A stretch of DNA of 51,330 nucleotides from JAITWN01 sp964546765. Its GTDB lineage: Bacteria > Pseudomonadota > Gammaproteobacteria > SZUA-140. Within the stretch, counting starts at the first letter, position 1; each line of letters begins with the position of its first letter. The notes under the pieces were generated by a model, which saw only the letters and a program-made list of their open reading frames with translations, searched no databases and was not told where the DNA came from. The position numbers and the translations under genes were made by a program. This document shows, piece after piece, positions 14,905 through 23,697 of this stretch. The stretch is from positions 1 through 51,330 of the forward strand of contig CAZJKV010000003.1 in assembly GCA_964546765.1 (NCBI GenBank). Reading direction: 5' to 3'.

Positions 14905-15017
14905 AGAACGGGGCAGGGTAGACTCAGTACCGAGTCTTAGCACTCACCCCCCCAACACGCGTTCCCCCTCCTCAATAACGCGTGATTCCGGGAGCGCCCT
15001 GCGCTCCCGTTTTTTTT
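14905..15017 (+). ncRNA. candidate iron-responsive small RNA with C-rich loops
   Basis: About 113 bases with no open frame, ending in a textbook intrinsic terminator (CGGGAGCGC / GCGCTCCCG, then eight T). No plus-strand protein gene precedes it: regB points left, so the terminator needs an RNA of its own. Three hairpins are visible: 14920-14937 (AGACTC/GAGTCT), 14956-14984 (CACGCGTT/AACGCGTG) and the terminator. The middle loop reads CCCCCTCCTCAAT, an anti-Shine-Dalgarno sequence, and an unpaired run of seven C lies just before it. A Fur-like box covers the presumed promoter. The exact 5' end is estimated, and the function is inferred by analogy with RyhB/PrrF-type and C-rich-loop RNAs. Confidence 0.5.
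14989..15017 (+). terminator. strong intrinsic terminator of the candidate small RNA
   Basis: Nine-base-pair GC-rich stem (14989-14997 with 15001-15009), 3-base loop, then T8 (15010-15017). The T-run is on the plus strand only, so it does not serve the minus-strand rubredoxin gene. Confidence 0.85.
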
Positions 15018-15180
15018 ACAGGACCAGCATCTCGAAGTCCCGCTTTGCGGCGCCGCAATCCGGACAGTGCCAGTTGTCCGGGACATCTTCCCAGCGGGTG
15101 CCCGGGGAGATGCCGTGGTCCGGCAGGCCGGCCGCCTCGTCATAGATGAAGCCGCATATCACGCACATGTATTTGTTCAT
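15016..15180 (-). CDS. rubA: rubredoxin
   Basis: A 54-residue one-iron electron carrier. Both Cys-x2-Cys-Gly pairs that hold the iron are present: YMCVICGFIYD and WHCPDCGAAK, with the usual PGTRWEDVPDNW between them. ATG 15180 is the normal start for this family; a longer frame to 15252 has no support. It is divergent from thiD. Rubredoxins serve oxidative-stress and alkane or other redox enzymes; the partner here is unknown. Confidence 0.95.
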   Translation of the reverse strand: MNKYMCVICGFIYDEAAGLPDHGISPGTRWEDVPDNWHCPDCGAAKRDFEMLVL

Positions 15181-15271
15181 GGGATCGACAGGATCACGGG
15201 AGCGGAACAAAGCAGCGACGCAGAACATGCGTCCCGCCTCACTACCCTGCAATGTACCATATCGCCGATGC

Positions 15272-15277
15272 TAGAAT
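15272..15277 (+). promoter_or_regulatory. candidate -10 of the thiD-thiE-hemL operon
   Basis: TGCTAGAAT, an extended -10 element, about 40 bases upstream of the chosen thiD start. No clear -35 and no TPP riboswitch was recognised. Confidence 0.4.
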
Positions 15278-15314
15278 GAAGGCTGTCCCGGTCACTGCAA
15301 GCAACGATCACGGC

Positions 15315-16127
15315 ATGAATCCATCCGCCAGCATCCCTGTCGTCCTCGCACTCTCGGGTCTCGACCCGACCGGCGGCGCCGGCATCCAGGCCGACATCGA
15401 GGCGCTCGCGAGCATGGGCTGTCATGCCGCGCCGGTGATCACTGCGCTGACCGTGCAAACCACCCGTGACGCCACGGGGTACGAGGCGGTGGATGCCGGC
15501 CTGCTGCGCCGCCAGCTCGATGCGCTCTTCGGCGACATGGCGGTGGCCGCCTGCAAGATCGGCATGCCCGGCAGTGCCGCGATCGTGCGTGTCGTGCACG
15601 AGGTACTCGGGCGCCATGGCAGGATCCCGGTGATCCTCGACCCGGTCCTGGTCGCCGGCGGCGGCGGCGCGCTCGCCGATGCCGATACCCGCGACGCGAT
15701 GGTCGAACTGCTGCTGCCGCTCGCGACGATCGTGACCCCGAATCACCGCGAGGCACAAGCGCTCGCGCCACAGGCAGACGGTGTCGACGCGCGCGCGCGC
15801 GAACTGACCGCGCGCGGCGCCGAGTATGTGCTCGTTACCGGCGCAGACGATCCCGTCGAGCGGGTCGTCAATCGCCTCTATGACAGCGCCGGTCTGGTCG
15901 AGGCCTTTCAGTGGGAAAGACTGCCCGGCAGCTTCCATGGCTCGGGATGCACACTGGCCGCGGCCATCGCCGGGCTGATCGCGCATGGCGCCGAGCCGCG
16001 CGCGGCTGTGCGTGAGGCGCAAGAGTATACCTGGGAGACGCTGCGGCAGGGCTACCGCATCGGCGCCGGACAGGCGGTGCCGAATCGCCTGTTCTGGGCC
16101 GTCTACGACAAGGGGCTCGTCGTATGA
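15315..16127 (+). CDS. thiD: hydroxymethylpyrimidine/phosphomethylpyrimidine kinase
   Basis: A 270-residue ribokinase-fold kinase making HMP-PP for thiamine synthesis. Motifs: ALSGLDPTGGAGIQADIEA at the N-terminus, ILDPVLVAGGG in the middle, VTPNHREA and the anion-hole GSFHGSGCTLAAAIA near residue 210. I chose ATG 15315 because a -10-like TAGAAT overlaps the earlier ATG at 15276; the Shine-Dalgarno is weak, so the start is only likely. Its stop overlaps the thiE start by 4 bases (ATGA). Confidence 0.92.
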   Translation: MNPSASIPVVLALSGLDPTGGAGIQADIEALASMGCHAAPVITALTVQTTRDATGYEAVDAGLLRRQLDALFGDMAVAACKIGMPGSAAIVRVVHEVLGRHGRIPVILDPVLVAGGGGALADADTRDAMVELLLPLATIVTPNHREAQALAPQADGVDARARELTARGAEYVLVTGADDPVERVVNRLYDSAGLVEAFQWERLPGSFHGSGCTLAAAIAGLIAHGAEPRAAVREAQEYTWETLRQGYRIGAGQAVPNRLFWAVYDKGLVV

Positions 16128-16792
16128 CGCAGGCGCAGGTTGCCGGCCTGTACGTCATCGCTGACACGGCATTGCTGGCGCCGGGCACGCTAGCGAACGC
16201 CGTCGCCGGGGCACTGCGTGGCGGCGCTGCGATCGTCCAGTACCGTGACAAGCGCCGTGACGAAGATGGCGCGAGGCAGCGCGCGGAACTGATCGCGTTG
16301 CGCGCGCTGTGCCGCCGCTCCGGCGCACCGCTGATCATCAACGACGATCCGGAACTCGCGCTCGAGATCGGCGCAGACGGCGTGCACCTGGGTAGGGACG
16401 ACGGCCGGATCACCGCCGCCCGCGCGCGCCTCGGTGACGGAATGCTGATCGGCGCATCCTGTTATAATGACCTTTCGCTGGCGTTCGCGGCGCGCGAGGC
16501 GGGCGCGGATTACGTCGCCTTCGGCAGTTTTTTTGCGTCCCGGACCAAGCCGGAAGCGGTCGCCGCGCCGGTCGAGCTGCTGCGGCGCGCGCGTCAGGCC
16601 CTCGATCTGCCGCTGGTCGCAATCGGGGGTATCACGCCGGAAAACGGCGCCCAGTTGATCGCAGCGGGCGCCGATGCGCTTGCCGTTATCAGCGGCGTTT
16701 TCGGTCAGCCCGACCCGGAGGCAGCGGCGCGCCGCTACGCCCGGCTGTGGACGCAACAAACTTCAAGCGGTCAGACAGGGGAAGCGCGATGA
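16124..16792 (+). CDS. thiE: thiamine-phosphate synthase
   Basis: A 222-residue TIM-barrel enzyme joining HMP-PP and the thiazole phosphate into thiamine phosphate. Visible: GGAAIVQYRDK (pyrophosphate side), LIINDDPELALEIGADGVHLG, GSFFASRTKPEA and VAIGGITPENG. It overlaps thiD upstream and hemL downstream by 4 bases each, so the three genes are one translationally coupled operon. Confidence 0.95.
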   Translation: MTQAQVAGLYVIADTALLAPGTLANAVAGALRGGAAIVQYRDKRRDEDGARQRAELIALRALCRRSGAPLIINDDPELALEIGADGVHLGRDDGRITAARARLGDGMLIGASCYNDLSLAFAAREAGADYVAFGSFFASRTKPEAVAAPVELLRRARQALDLPLVAIGGITPENGAQLIAAGADALAVISGVFGQPDPEAAARRYARLWTQQTSSGQTGEAR

Positions 16793-18069
16793 CGCAGTCA
16801 CATGAACTGTATGCAAAGGCCCGCCGGGTGATTCCGGGGGGCGTCAATTCGCCGGTGCGCGCCTTCAACGGCGTCGGCGGCGAACCCGTATTCTTCCGCC
16901 GCGGCGCCGGTCCCTGTCTCTATGACGTCGACGACAAGGAATACGTCGATTATGTCGGCTCCTGGGGCGCCGCGATCCTCGGCCACGCCCACCCGGCCGT
17001 CATCGCGGCGGTGAAGCAGGCCATCGAGAACGGACTCGGCTTCGGCGCGCCGACCGAGATCGAGACCAGGATGGCCGACCTGCTGTGCAGGCTTGTGCCG
17101 TCGCTGGACATGGTGCGCATGGTCAACTCCGGCACCGAGGCGACGATGAGCGCGATCCGCCTCGCGCGCGCATATACCGGTCGCGACAAGATCCTGAAGT
17201 TCGAAGGCTGCTACCACGGCCACTCGGACTCGCTGCTGGTCAAGGCCGGGTCCGGCGCGCTGACCCTAGGCGTGCCGACCTCGCCCGGCGTGCCGGTTGC
17301 GCTCGCCGAACACACGATCACAGTGCCGTTCAACGATCTCGACAAGGTCGAGGAGGTCTTCGCCCATGTCGGCGGACAGATCGCCTGCATCATCGTCGAA
17401 CCGGTCGCAGGCAATATGAACTGCATCCTGCCGAAATCCGGCTTCCTCGCCGGCCTGCGCCGCCTCTGCGACGAATATGAGTCGGTGCTGATCTTCGACG
17501 AGGTGATGACCGGATTTCGCGTCGCTCTCGGCGGCGCGCAGCAGCGCTTCGGTGTCAAGCCCGACCTGACGACTCTCGGCAAGATTATCGGCGGCGGCCT
17601 GCCGGTCGGTGCCTTCGGCGGCCGGCGCGACATCATGGAAAAGATCGCGCCGCTCGGTCCCGTCTACCAGGCCGGCACCTTGTCCGGCAACCCGGTCGCG
17701 ATGGCGGCGGGACTCGCGACCCTGCAGGAGCTGACACGCGACGACTTCTACGAAAACCTCGGCGCAACGACCAAGCGCATCGCCGAGGGGCTCGCGACCC
17801 GCGCGAAGGCCTTCAACATCCCGCTGCGCGTCAACTATGTCGGCGGCATGTTCGGCCTCTTCTTCAGCGCAGAGGAAAGGATAGAGAACTTCAGCCAGGT
17901 CACCAACAGCAACCTCGACCGCTTCCGGTTGTTCTTCCACGGCCTGCTGGAGCAGGGCATCTATCTCGCACCGTCTCCGTTTGAGGCCTGCTTCGTATCG
18001 TCGGTTCACGGCCAGCCCGAAATCAAGCGCACGATGATCGCTGCCGAGCAGGTTTTCTCACAGCTCTGA
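16789..18069 (+). CDS. hemL: glutamate-1-semialdehyde 2,1-aminomutase
   Basis: A 426-residue PLP enzyme of the C5 haem pathway that makes 5-aminolevulinate. It starts MTQSHELYAKARRVIPGG, typical for the family. PLP lysine K265 is in TTLGKIIGGGLPVGAFGG, and the cofactor aspartate is in LIFDEVMTGFR. ATG 16789 overlaps the thiE stop by 4 bases and has AGGGGAA upstream. An extension to 16747 would lie inside thiE and is not needed. Haem supply suits the many cytochrome genes nearby. Confidence 0.97.
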   Translation: MTQSHELYAKARRVIPGGVNSPVRAFNGVGGEPVFFRRGAGPCLYDVDDKEYVDYVGSWGAAILGHAHPAVIAAVKQAIENGLGFGAPTEIETRMADLLCRLVPSLDMVRMVNSGTEATMSAIRLARAYTGRDKILKFEGCYHGHSDSLLVKAGSGALTLGVPTSPGVPVALAEHTITVPFNDLDKVEEVFAHVGGQIACIIVEPVAGNMNCILPKSGFLAGLRRLCDEYESVLIFDEVMTGFRVALGGAQQRFGVKPDLTTLGKIIGGGLPVGAFGGRRDIMEKIAPLGPVYQAGTLSGNPVAMAAGLATLQELTRDDFYENLGATTKRIAEGLATRAKAFNIPLRVNYVGGMFGLFFSAEERIENFSQVTNSNLDRFRLFFHGLLEQGIYLAPSPFEACFVSSVHGQPEIKRTMIAAEQVFSQL

Positions 18070-18109
18070 AGTCTGCACCACGCCAACGGGGCCGGACCTG
18101 AGCTTTCAC

Positions 18110-21082
18110 ATGTCAAACATCAGGTGTGGCCCCCTGTTGATCTCGCTGCTGTTGATCGGGCTTGCCGTCACGAGCACATCGTTCGGGAGCGGGGAGTCGG
18201 TCACGCTGCAACTGCCGGACGGCAATGATGCCGGCAGCCTGTACCTGCGGCCCGGGGGCCCTCATCCGGTATTGACGGCCGCCCTCGATATCGAGGCCTT
18301 CGACGCGAGCGGCGCAGGCGACCGGCTTTATGTCGCGGCCGGTGATGACGGACTGATCATCTTCAAGGCGTCGCCAGAGGGAACGCCGCGACGCGAAGCG
18401 CAACTGACACTCGATGGCCCGGTGACCGGGCTTTGGATCGCCGGCGCGATCGCGTGGCTCACCGGCCCGAAGGGACTGACCTCGGTCGACATCAGTGAGC
18501 CAGGTGCGCCGGCGGTGATCGCACACTATCCGACTCCGTCGCCGCCGGTCGATTTCGCCATCGGCGACGACGCGGCCTGGCTGCTGCTCGCGCGCGAGAT
18601 ACTGACCTTCGACCTGTCCATGCCGGGCCAGCCGATCCTGATCGGTCGCAGCGGACTCGGCTTTCACGCACGCGCGATCGCGGTGCACGATAATCTGGTC
18701 TTTCTCGCGGCCGGCGAGGCCGGTCTCGTCACCTTCGACCGCCGCCAGCCGCCACCACTGACCTCCGGCTTCCGGCCCGGCGGCGCGGCCAACGATATCG
18801 CGCTCGCAGACGGGCGCATCTATGTCGCGACCGATGATGGGGTTACGATCGTCGAAGGCGCCGGCACCGACGGGCTGCGCTGGCTCGGCAGCTTCCGCAC
18901 CGAACGGCCGGTGCGGCGCATCGCGGTCGCGGACGGCCGCGCGACCGTGCAGACCGCGGACCGCCGCCTCTGGCTGCTCGACGTCGAGAACCCGGAGGCC
19001 ATCAGGATCACCGCGCTCCTGATGCGCGATTGCTGCAACGCCTGGCAGCATCACGACCGGCATGCCTTCGTCCTCGCTGCCGATGCCCTGACCGTGTTCG
19101 ACATCGGCGTGCCGGCGCCGCAACCCGGCAATGCCGGGCTCGCCTTCGGCCAGGGCGTCAATCTAGGCGGCCAGCGCCGCGTGCACATCGATCGTGATAT
19201 CGCCTATGTCGCGGACTGGTTCGCCGGTCTGCACCTGTATGCGATAGACGATCCCGCCCGCCCGCGCCTCCTCGCGAGCCTCAACACCGGCGGTTCGGCG
19301 AAGGGCGTCGTCGTGCGCGACGACATCGCCTTCGTCGCCGACGACGACCATGGCCTGCAGGTCATCGACGTCACCGACCCGCAACGGCCGCGGCATGTCG
19401 CGAACCTGCTGCTGCCCGGTCTTGCCTATACCCCGGTGCTCGATGGCGATCGCCTGTGGCTGGCCTCGCATTTCGGCGGACTGCATGTCATCGACATCGC
19501 CGACCCTGGCGCACCTGCGCTGATCGCGCGATACCAGATCCCGGGCAGGACCTGGTCGCTGCGCCTTCGTGACGGCATCGCCCTCGTCGCCGCCGACGAG
19601 GCCGGCCTGCTGTTGCTCGATGTCGCCGACCCGGTGGTGCCGCGCCTGACAGGCAGCTACGCCCCGGGCGGACGCGCCGAGGAGGTTGTGATAGACGGTG
19701 ACCGCGCCTATGTCGCGTTCTTCGACGACGGCGTGCACATTGTAGACATCGGCGATCCGGCGCAACCGCGCATGCTCGGCCGCGTCACGACCCCCGGCAA
19801 TGCGCGTGGGCTCGATCTGCGCGGCACGCGGCTCTATGTCGCCGACTGGCGCGCGGGCATGCAGATCATCGACGTCTCCGACCCGCGCCGGCCGCGCATC
19901 ACCGGCGGGTACGATACCGACGGCGCGGCCTGGGGGGTGCAGGTGACCGGCGACATCGCGTTCGTCGCCGACTGGTGGGGCGGCATCACGCTGCTCGATG
20001 TCGGTGACGCAGAGCGGCCCGCACCGGTCGGACACTACCCGCCGCGCACGCCGATCGAATCGGTCGCGACGGCCGGCGGCTTCGCCTTTCTGGCTCAGGG
20101 CGCCGGCGGCCTGCAGGTTTACGATATCGGAAATCCGCTCAACCCGACCTGGGTCACCGGGCTCGAACTCACCGAGGCGCGCGCCATCGTCATCGACGTC
20201 GCCGGCGCGCGCGCGCATGTACTGCAGGATGGCGGCCGGGTCGCGGTCATCGACCTGCAGGATCCATATCAACCGCGGGTGTTGAAGGCGCTGTCGACCG
20301 GACACGATGCGCATGGCTTGCGCGCGGGCGGCGCGAAGATACTGCTGATCGATGACGACGGCGTCACGCTAATCGATACGCGCGATGCGTCGATGAATCG
20401 AATCGAGACCGGGCCCGGTACCCGTGATGCGTGGCGCAACGACGCGCACCTGTTCGTCGCGACGCGCGCCGGGCTGAGGGTCTTCGATGCCGCCGGCGCG
20501 GCCATCCCCGGAGCGTCTGTGTTGCACCCGGAGCCGCTGACCCTGGTCCGCGGTGACGACAGGATCGTGCTGCTCGCCGTGCGCGGGGAAGGACTGCGCA
20601 TTCTGTCGACGGCGCCCGGGTTTCGTGAACTCGCGCATGTCTCGCTGGCGCACGAGGTCACAGACATCGTATTCGATGGCACAACGGCGCATATCGCGAC
20701 CGATGCCCCCGGGATACTGAGCCTCGATCTCGGGCGTCCCGCTGACTGGCGCTTGTTGTCCGCGCACGACCTGACCCGCACGGCCAGCGGGCTGGCCGTA
20801 CACGACGGCACGCTGTACCTCTCCGGCACACCGGAACTGCTGGCGCTGACGCCGCCGCGCCCGGTGCGTATCGATGCCGATATGCCGGGACGCCTCGTGC
20901 TGCAATTGCCGGACGACCTGCCGCCGGGATCATGGGACCTGGCCGCCGCGCGCGCGCCCTTGCCCGGTCACGTGCTGCGTCATGACGCGGTCATGATCGA
21001 ACCGCTGCGCTTCGGCCGGCCGCAGATCAGCGCCGGGGAATTCGAGGCACTGAGGCAGCAGCATCTGCGGGAAACGCAGTGA
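18110..21082 (+). CDS. large exported LVIVD-repeat beta-propeller protein
   Basis: 990 residues with an N-terminal signal peptide (about 1-26). The rest is a long array of units of about 40 residues built on AYVAD..GL.IIDV.DP..P (LVIVD repeats), for example YVADWFAGLHLY, FVADDDHGLQVIDVTDP, YVADWRAGMQIIDVSDP and FVADWWGGITLLDVGD. The best units are between residues 350 and 690; flanking ones are degenerate. Such repeats fold as beta-propellers at the cell surface or in the periplasm and usually bind partners. There is no anchor, catalytic motif or LPXTG. It follows hemL by 40 bases and overlaps the next gene by 4. The specific role is unknown. Confidence 0.82.
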   Translation: MSNIRCGPLLISLLLIGLAVTSTSFGSGESVTLQLPDGNDAGSLYLRPGGPHPVLTAALDIEAFDASGAGDRLYVAAGDDGLIIFKASPEGTPRREAQLTLDGPVTGLWIAGAIAWLTGPKGLTSVDISEPGAPAVIAHYPTPSPPVDFAIGDDAAWLLLAREILTFDLSMPGQPILIGRSGLGFHARAIAVHDNLVFLAAGEAGLVTFDRRQPPPLTSGFRPGGAANDIALADGRIYVATDDGVTIVEGAGTDGLRWLGSFRTERPVRRIAVADGRATVQTADRRLWLLDVENPEAIRITALLMRDCCNAWQHHDRHAFVLAADALTVFDIGVPAPQPGNAGLAFGQGVNLGGQRRVHIDRDIAYVADWFAGLHLYAIDDPARPRLLASLNTGGSAKGVVVRDDIAFVADDDHGLQVIDVTDPQRPRHVANLLLPGLAYTPVLDGDRLWLASHFGGLHVIDIADPGAPALIARYQIPGRTWSLRLRDGIALVAADEAGLLLLDVADPVVPRLTGSYAPGGRAEEVVIDGDRAYVAFFDDGVHIVDIGDPAQPRMLGRVTTPGNARGLDLRGTRLYVADWRAGMQIIDVSDPRRPRITGGYDTDGAAWGVQVTGDIAFVADWWGGITLLDVGDAERPAPVGHYPPRTPIESVATAGGFAFLAQGAGGLQVYDIGNPLNPTWVTGLELTEARAIVIDVAGARAHVLQDGGRVAVIDLQDPYQPRVLKALSTGHDAHGLRAGGAKILLIDDDGVTLIDTRDASMNRIETGPGTRDAWRNDAHLFVATRAGLRVFDAAGAAIPGASVLHPEPLTLVRGDDRIVLLAVRGEGLRILSTAPGFRELAHVSLAHEVTDIVFDGTTAHIATDAPGILSLDLGRPADWRLLSAHDLTRTASGLAVHDGTLYLSGTPELLALTPPRPVRIDADMPGRLVLQLPDDLPPGSWDLAAARAPLPGHVLRHDAVMIEPLRFGRPQISAGEFEALRQQHLRETQ

Positions 21083-21624
21083 CCGTGACGAAGGTCGCCG
21101 GATCCGGAATGTCCGACCTCTATTGCGAGAGCCTGCCGCCCGCGGCGACCCCGGCCGCGCAGGTGATGATCCTCGGTTCGATGCCGGGCGCGGAATCGCT
21201 GCGTCGCGCCGAGTACTACGCCCACCCGCGCAACCTGTTCTGGGACTTCATCGAGGAACTGTTCGCGATCCCGCGCGCGTTGCCCTATCCCCGACGCCTG
21301 CGCATGCTCAACCGGCGGGGTGTCGCGTTGTGGGATGTCGCCGCGCAATGTCATCGCCGCGGCAGCCTCGACGCGGCGATCGATCGCGCGACCGTGGCTC
21401 CGAACGACTTCGGCCGGCTGTTTGCAAAACAGCCCGAACTGCATGCCCTCTGCTTCAACGGCCGCGCGGCCTCAGCACTCTATATCCGCCTGGTCCTGCC
21501 GCGGCTCGATCAGCGCTGGCGTGATCTCGAGCGTATCGACCTCCCGTCCACGAGTCCCGCCAATGCCTCCATCCCTCGCGCCAAAAAGCGGGCACTCTGG
21601 AGCGAGATACTGCGCCGTCTCTGA
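21079..21624 (+). CDS. DNA-deoxyinosine/uracil glycosylase family protein
   Basis: A protein of 171-181 residues of the UDG superfamily, closest by eye to the hypoxanthine-DNA glycosylase type. Motif 1 is VMILGSMPGAESL, followed by EYYAHPRNLFWDFI, which is characteristic of this branch. Motif 2 is LPSTSPANASI near the C-terminus. It would remove deaminated bases from DNA. GTG 21079 overlaps the previous stop (GTGA), suggesting coupling; ATG 21109 is an equally possible start that still covers the domain. Confidence 0.8.
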   Translation: MTVTKVAGSGMSDLYCESLPPAATPAAQVMILGSMPGAESLRRAEYYAHPRNLFWDFIEELFAIPRALPYPRRLRMLNRRGVALWDVAAQCHRRGSLDAAIDRATVAPNDFGRLFAKQPELHALCFNGRAASALYIRLVLPRLDQRWRDLERIDLPSTSPANASIPRAKKRALWSEILRRL

Positions 21625-21629
21625 GCCCG

Positions 21630-22301
21630 TTACCGATCGCGCTGCAACAGCACGACTGAAGGCGCGTGATACTCCACACGCAGGCGATGGCGCGTGGCGA
21701 TCCATTCGAAGGTCTCCGGCGCATAGAAGCAGACATGGGTCGGGTCATCCTTGTAGTACCAGCGCCCGAATTCGATATCCGGCATCACTATGCCCGTCAT
21801 GATCCCGAGCCAGGCGCCGGGCTTCAGCAGTCCGGCCAGTCTTTCCCATTCCTGCCCGGGACGCGAGAAGTGTTCGACGGTCTCGCTGCAGGTGACGAAG
21901 TCGTAGCGGACCCGCAGCGTCACGGGATCATCGGCGTAGAACGGATCATAGATCCGCATCGGGAATCCCGCCTCCTCGAACATCAGCGACAGGGTCGGTC
22001 CGGGCCCGCTGCCGTAATCGAGGCCCGCGGCGCCTGCGGTCAGGCGTTCGATCATCGGCCGGAAGAGCGCGGACAGGAAATGGCGATAGGCGGGGTCGGC
22101 GGGGTCGTTATTGTGCTGGTCATAGCGCCGTTTTTCCTCGTCGGCAGCGAGATGATGCGCGCCGGGCACATGCACCAGCGCGCAGGCGCCGCAGCGCAAA
22201 TATTCGCGCCGCCGGTCGCAGAACCATTGCACGAGATCCGTCGCGGTGCATAACGGACACACGGCGCCGGTCGAGGCGGACTCCCGATCCTGTATACTCA
22301 T
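21630..22301 (-). CDS. class I SAM-dependent methyltransferase with N-terminal zinc ribbon
   Basis: 223 residues. An N-terminal CPLC...CGAC pair (about 15-40) should bind zinc. The SAM motif is LDYGSGPGPTLSL, followed by MRIYDPFYAD and FVTCSETVEHFSRP, the usual motif I-II-post II order. The WYYKDDPTHVCFYAPETFEW segment near the C-terminus is typical of this methyltransferase type. The substrate is unknown. It converges on the glycosylase gene with 5 bases between stops. Confidence 0.85.
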   Translation of the reverse strand: MSIQDRESASTGAVCPLCTATDLVQWFCDRRREYLRCGACALVHVPGAHHLAADEEKRRYDQHNNDPADPAYRHFLSALFRPMIERLTAGAAGLDYGSGPGPTLSLMFEEAGFPMRIYDPFYADDPVTLRVRYDFVTCSETVEHFSRPGQEWERLAGLLKPGAWLGIMTGIVMPDIEFGRWYYKDDPTHVCFYAPETFEWIATRHRLRVEYHAPSVVLLQRDR

Positions 22302-22345
22302 ACCCGGGACAATCGTATATCACCTGTCAGTATAGGGGTTTAGCC

Positions 22346-22828
22346 ATGCCGTCTTTCGATGCCGTATCTGAAGTGGACATGCACGAGGTGCACAATGCCG
22401 TCGACCAGGCCAACCGCGAGGTCGGTACCCGTTTCGACTTCAAGGGCACGGATTCGAAATACGAACAGGACGACGCGATCATCACGCTCCACAGCCAGAC
22501 CGAATTTCAGCTGCAACAGATGCTTGACATTGTACAGGACAAGCTGATGCGGCGCGGCATCGACATCGCCTGCCTGAAGATCGATGAACCCGAGATCGCC
22601 GGCAAGCAGGCGCGCCAGCGCATCACCTTGCAGCAGGGACTGGACGCCCCGCTGGCGAAGAAGATCGTTCAGCTGATCAAGCAGGGCAATCTCAAGGTGC
22701 AGGCCTCGATCATGGGCGACCGCGTGCGCGTCAGCGGAAAGAAAAAGGACGACCTGCAAAAGGTCATGACGGCACTGCGCAATCAGGACTTCGAGTTGCC
22801 GCTGCAGTTCATCAACTTCCGGGACTAG
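22346..22828 (+). CDS. yajQ: YajQ-family nucleotide-binding protein
   Basis: A 160-residue cytosolic protein, the normal length. It begins MPSFDAVSEVDMHEV, contains VGTRFDFKGTDS and ends ALRNQDFELPLQFINFRD, all family hallmarks. YajQ proteins bind nucleic acids, and some bind cyclic di-GMP. AGGGG lies upstream of the ATG. It stands alone between divergent and convergent neighbours. Confidence 0.97.
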   Translation: MPSFDAVSEVDMHEVHNAVDQANREVGTRFDFKGTDSKYEQDDAIITLHSQTEFQLQQMLDIVQDKLMRRGIDIACLKIDEPEIAGKQARQRITLQQGLDAPLAKKIVQLIKQGNLKVQASIMGDRVRVSGKKKDDLQKVMTALRNQDFELPLQFINFRD

Positions 22829-22862
22829 CCGCGCGGATCCCGGCGCCGGCGCCTCAATTGGG

Positions 22863-23651
22863 TCAGACCATCAGCATTCGCACGGCGACCGCAACCAGCA
22901 GCAGCGCGAACAGGCGCTTCAACAGACTGACCGGCAGGGTGTGGGTCAGGTGGGCGCCGAACGGCGCGGTCAGCACACTCGACGCTGCGATCGCCCCGGC
23001 CGCGGGCCAGTGGATGTAGCCGGTATTGCCCGGCGGCAGGTCGGCGGCGCCGAGGCCGGCGACCAGGTAGGCCAGCGTCCCGGCGACCGCGATCGGCAGG
23101 CCACACGCGGCCGAGGTCGCGATCGCATTACGCAGCGGCGTATTGCACCACAGCAGGAACGGCGTCGTCAGTGTGCCGCCGCCGATCCCGACCAGCATGG
23201 ACAGGCTCCCGATCACCGTCCCGGCGGCGGTCATGCCGACCGCGCCCGGCAGACTCCGGCTCGGCGGCGGCTGCAGGCCGAGGATCATCTGCAGCGCAAT
23301 CACCAGCACGAAGGTCACGAAGACATAGCGCAAGGCGCCGCTGCCGGCCAGCTCGGCGAAGGCGACGCCGAGCGCGGCGCCGATGACGATACCGGGCGTC
23401 AGGCGCAAGCATACCGGCCACAGGATCGCACGATGACGCTGATGCCCCCAGATCGACGCGATCGCGGTGACACTGATCGTCGCGAGCGAGGTGCCGAGCG
23501 CCATCTGCATCATCACGTCCGCGGTGTAGCCCTGCGCCGTGAATATGAACACCAGCACCGGCACGATGACCAGCCCGCCGCCGATGCCGAACAGCCCGGC
23601 GAGCAGGCCGGTCACGGTGCCCAGCATCAGATAGAGCAGCAGTGGCGTCAT
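22863..23651 (-). CDS. TauE/SafE-family anion exporter
   Basis: A 262-residue inner-membrane protein with about eight helices and the twofold repeat of the family: GLLAGLFGIGGGLVIVPVL at the N-terminus and SMLVGIGGGTLTTPFLL in the second half. Members export sulfite, sulfoacetate or related organic anions. In a presumed sulfur oxidiser sulfite export is attractive, but the sequence does not show the substrate. It lies 46 bases downstream of an aldehyde dehydrogenase gene on the same strand, perhaps co-transcribed. Confidence 0.88.
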   Translation of the reverse strand: MTPLLLYLMLGTVTGLLAGLFGIGGGLVIVPVLVFIFTAQGYTADVMMQMALGTSLATISVTAIASIWGHQRHRAILWPVCLRLTPGIVIGAALGVAFAELAGSGALRYVFVTFVLVIALQMILGLQPPPSRSLPGAVGMTAAGTVIGSLSMLVGIGGGTLTTPFLLWCNTPLRNAIATSAACGLPIAVAGTLAYLVAGLGAADLPPGNTGYIHWPAAGAIAASSVLTAPFGAHLTHTLPVSLLKRLFALLLVAVAVRMLMV

Positions 23652-23697
23652 TTAGCGTGACAGGGGCGGTGAGATACGGATCTGTCCCCGCTCCGGT

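Noticed and set aside
16124..18069. TPP riboswitch or haem-specific leader in front of thiD-thiE-hemL
   Set aside because: The short leader before thiD (about 15282-15314) is too short for a THI element, and no conserved TPP-switch sequence was seen.
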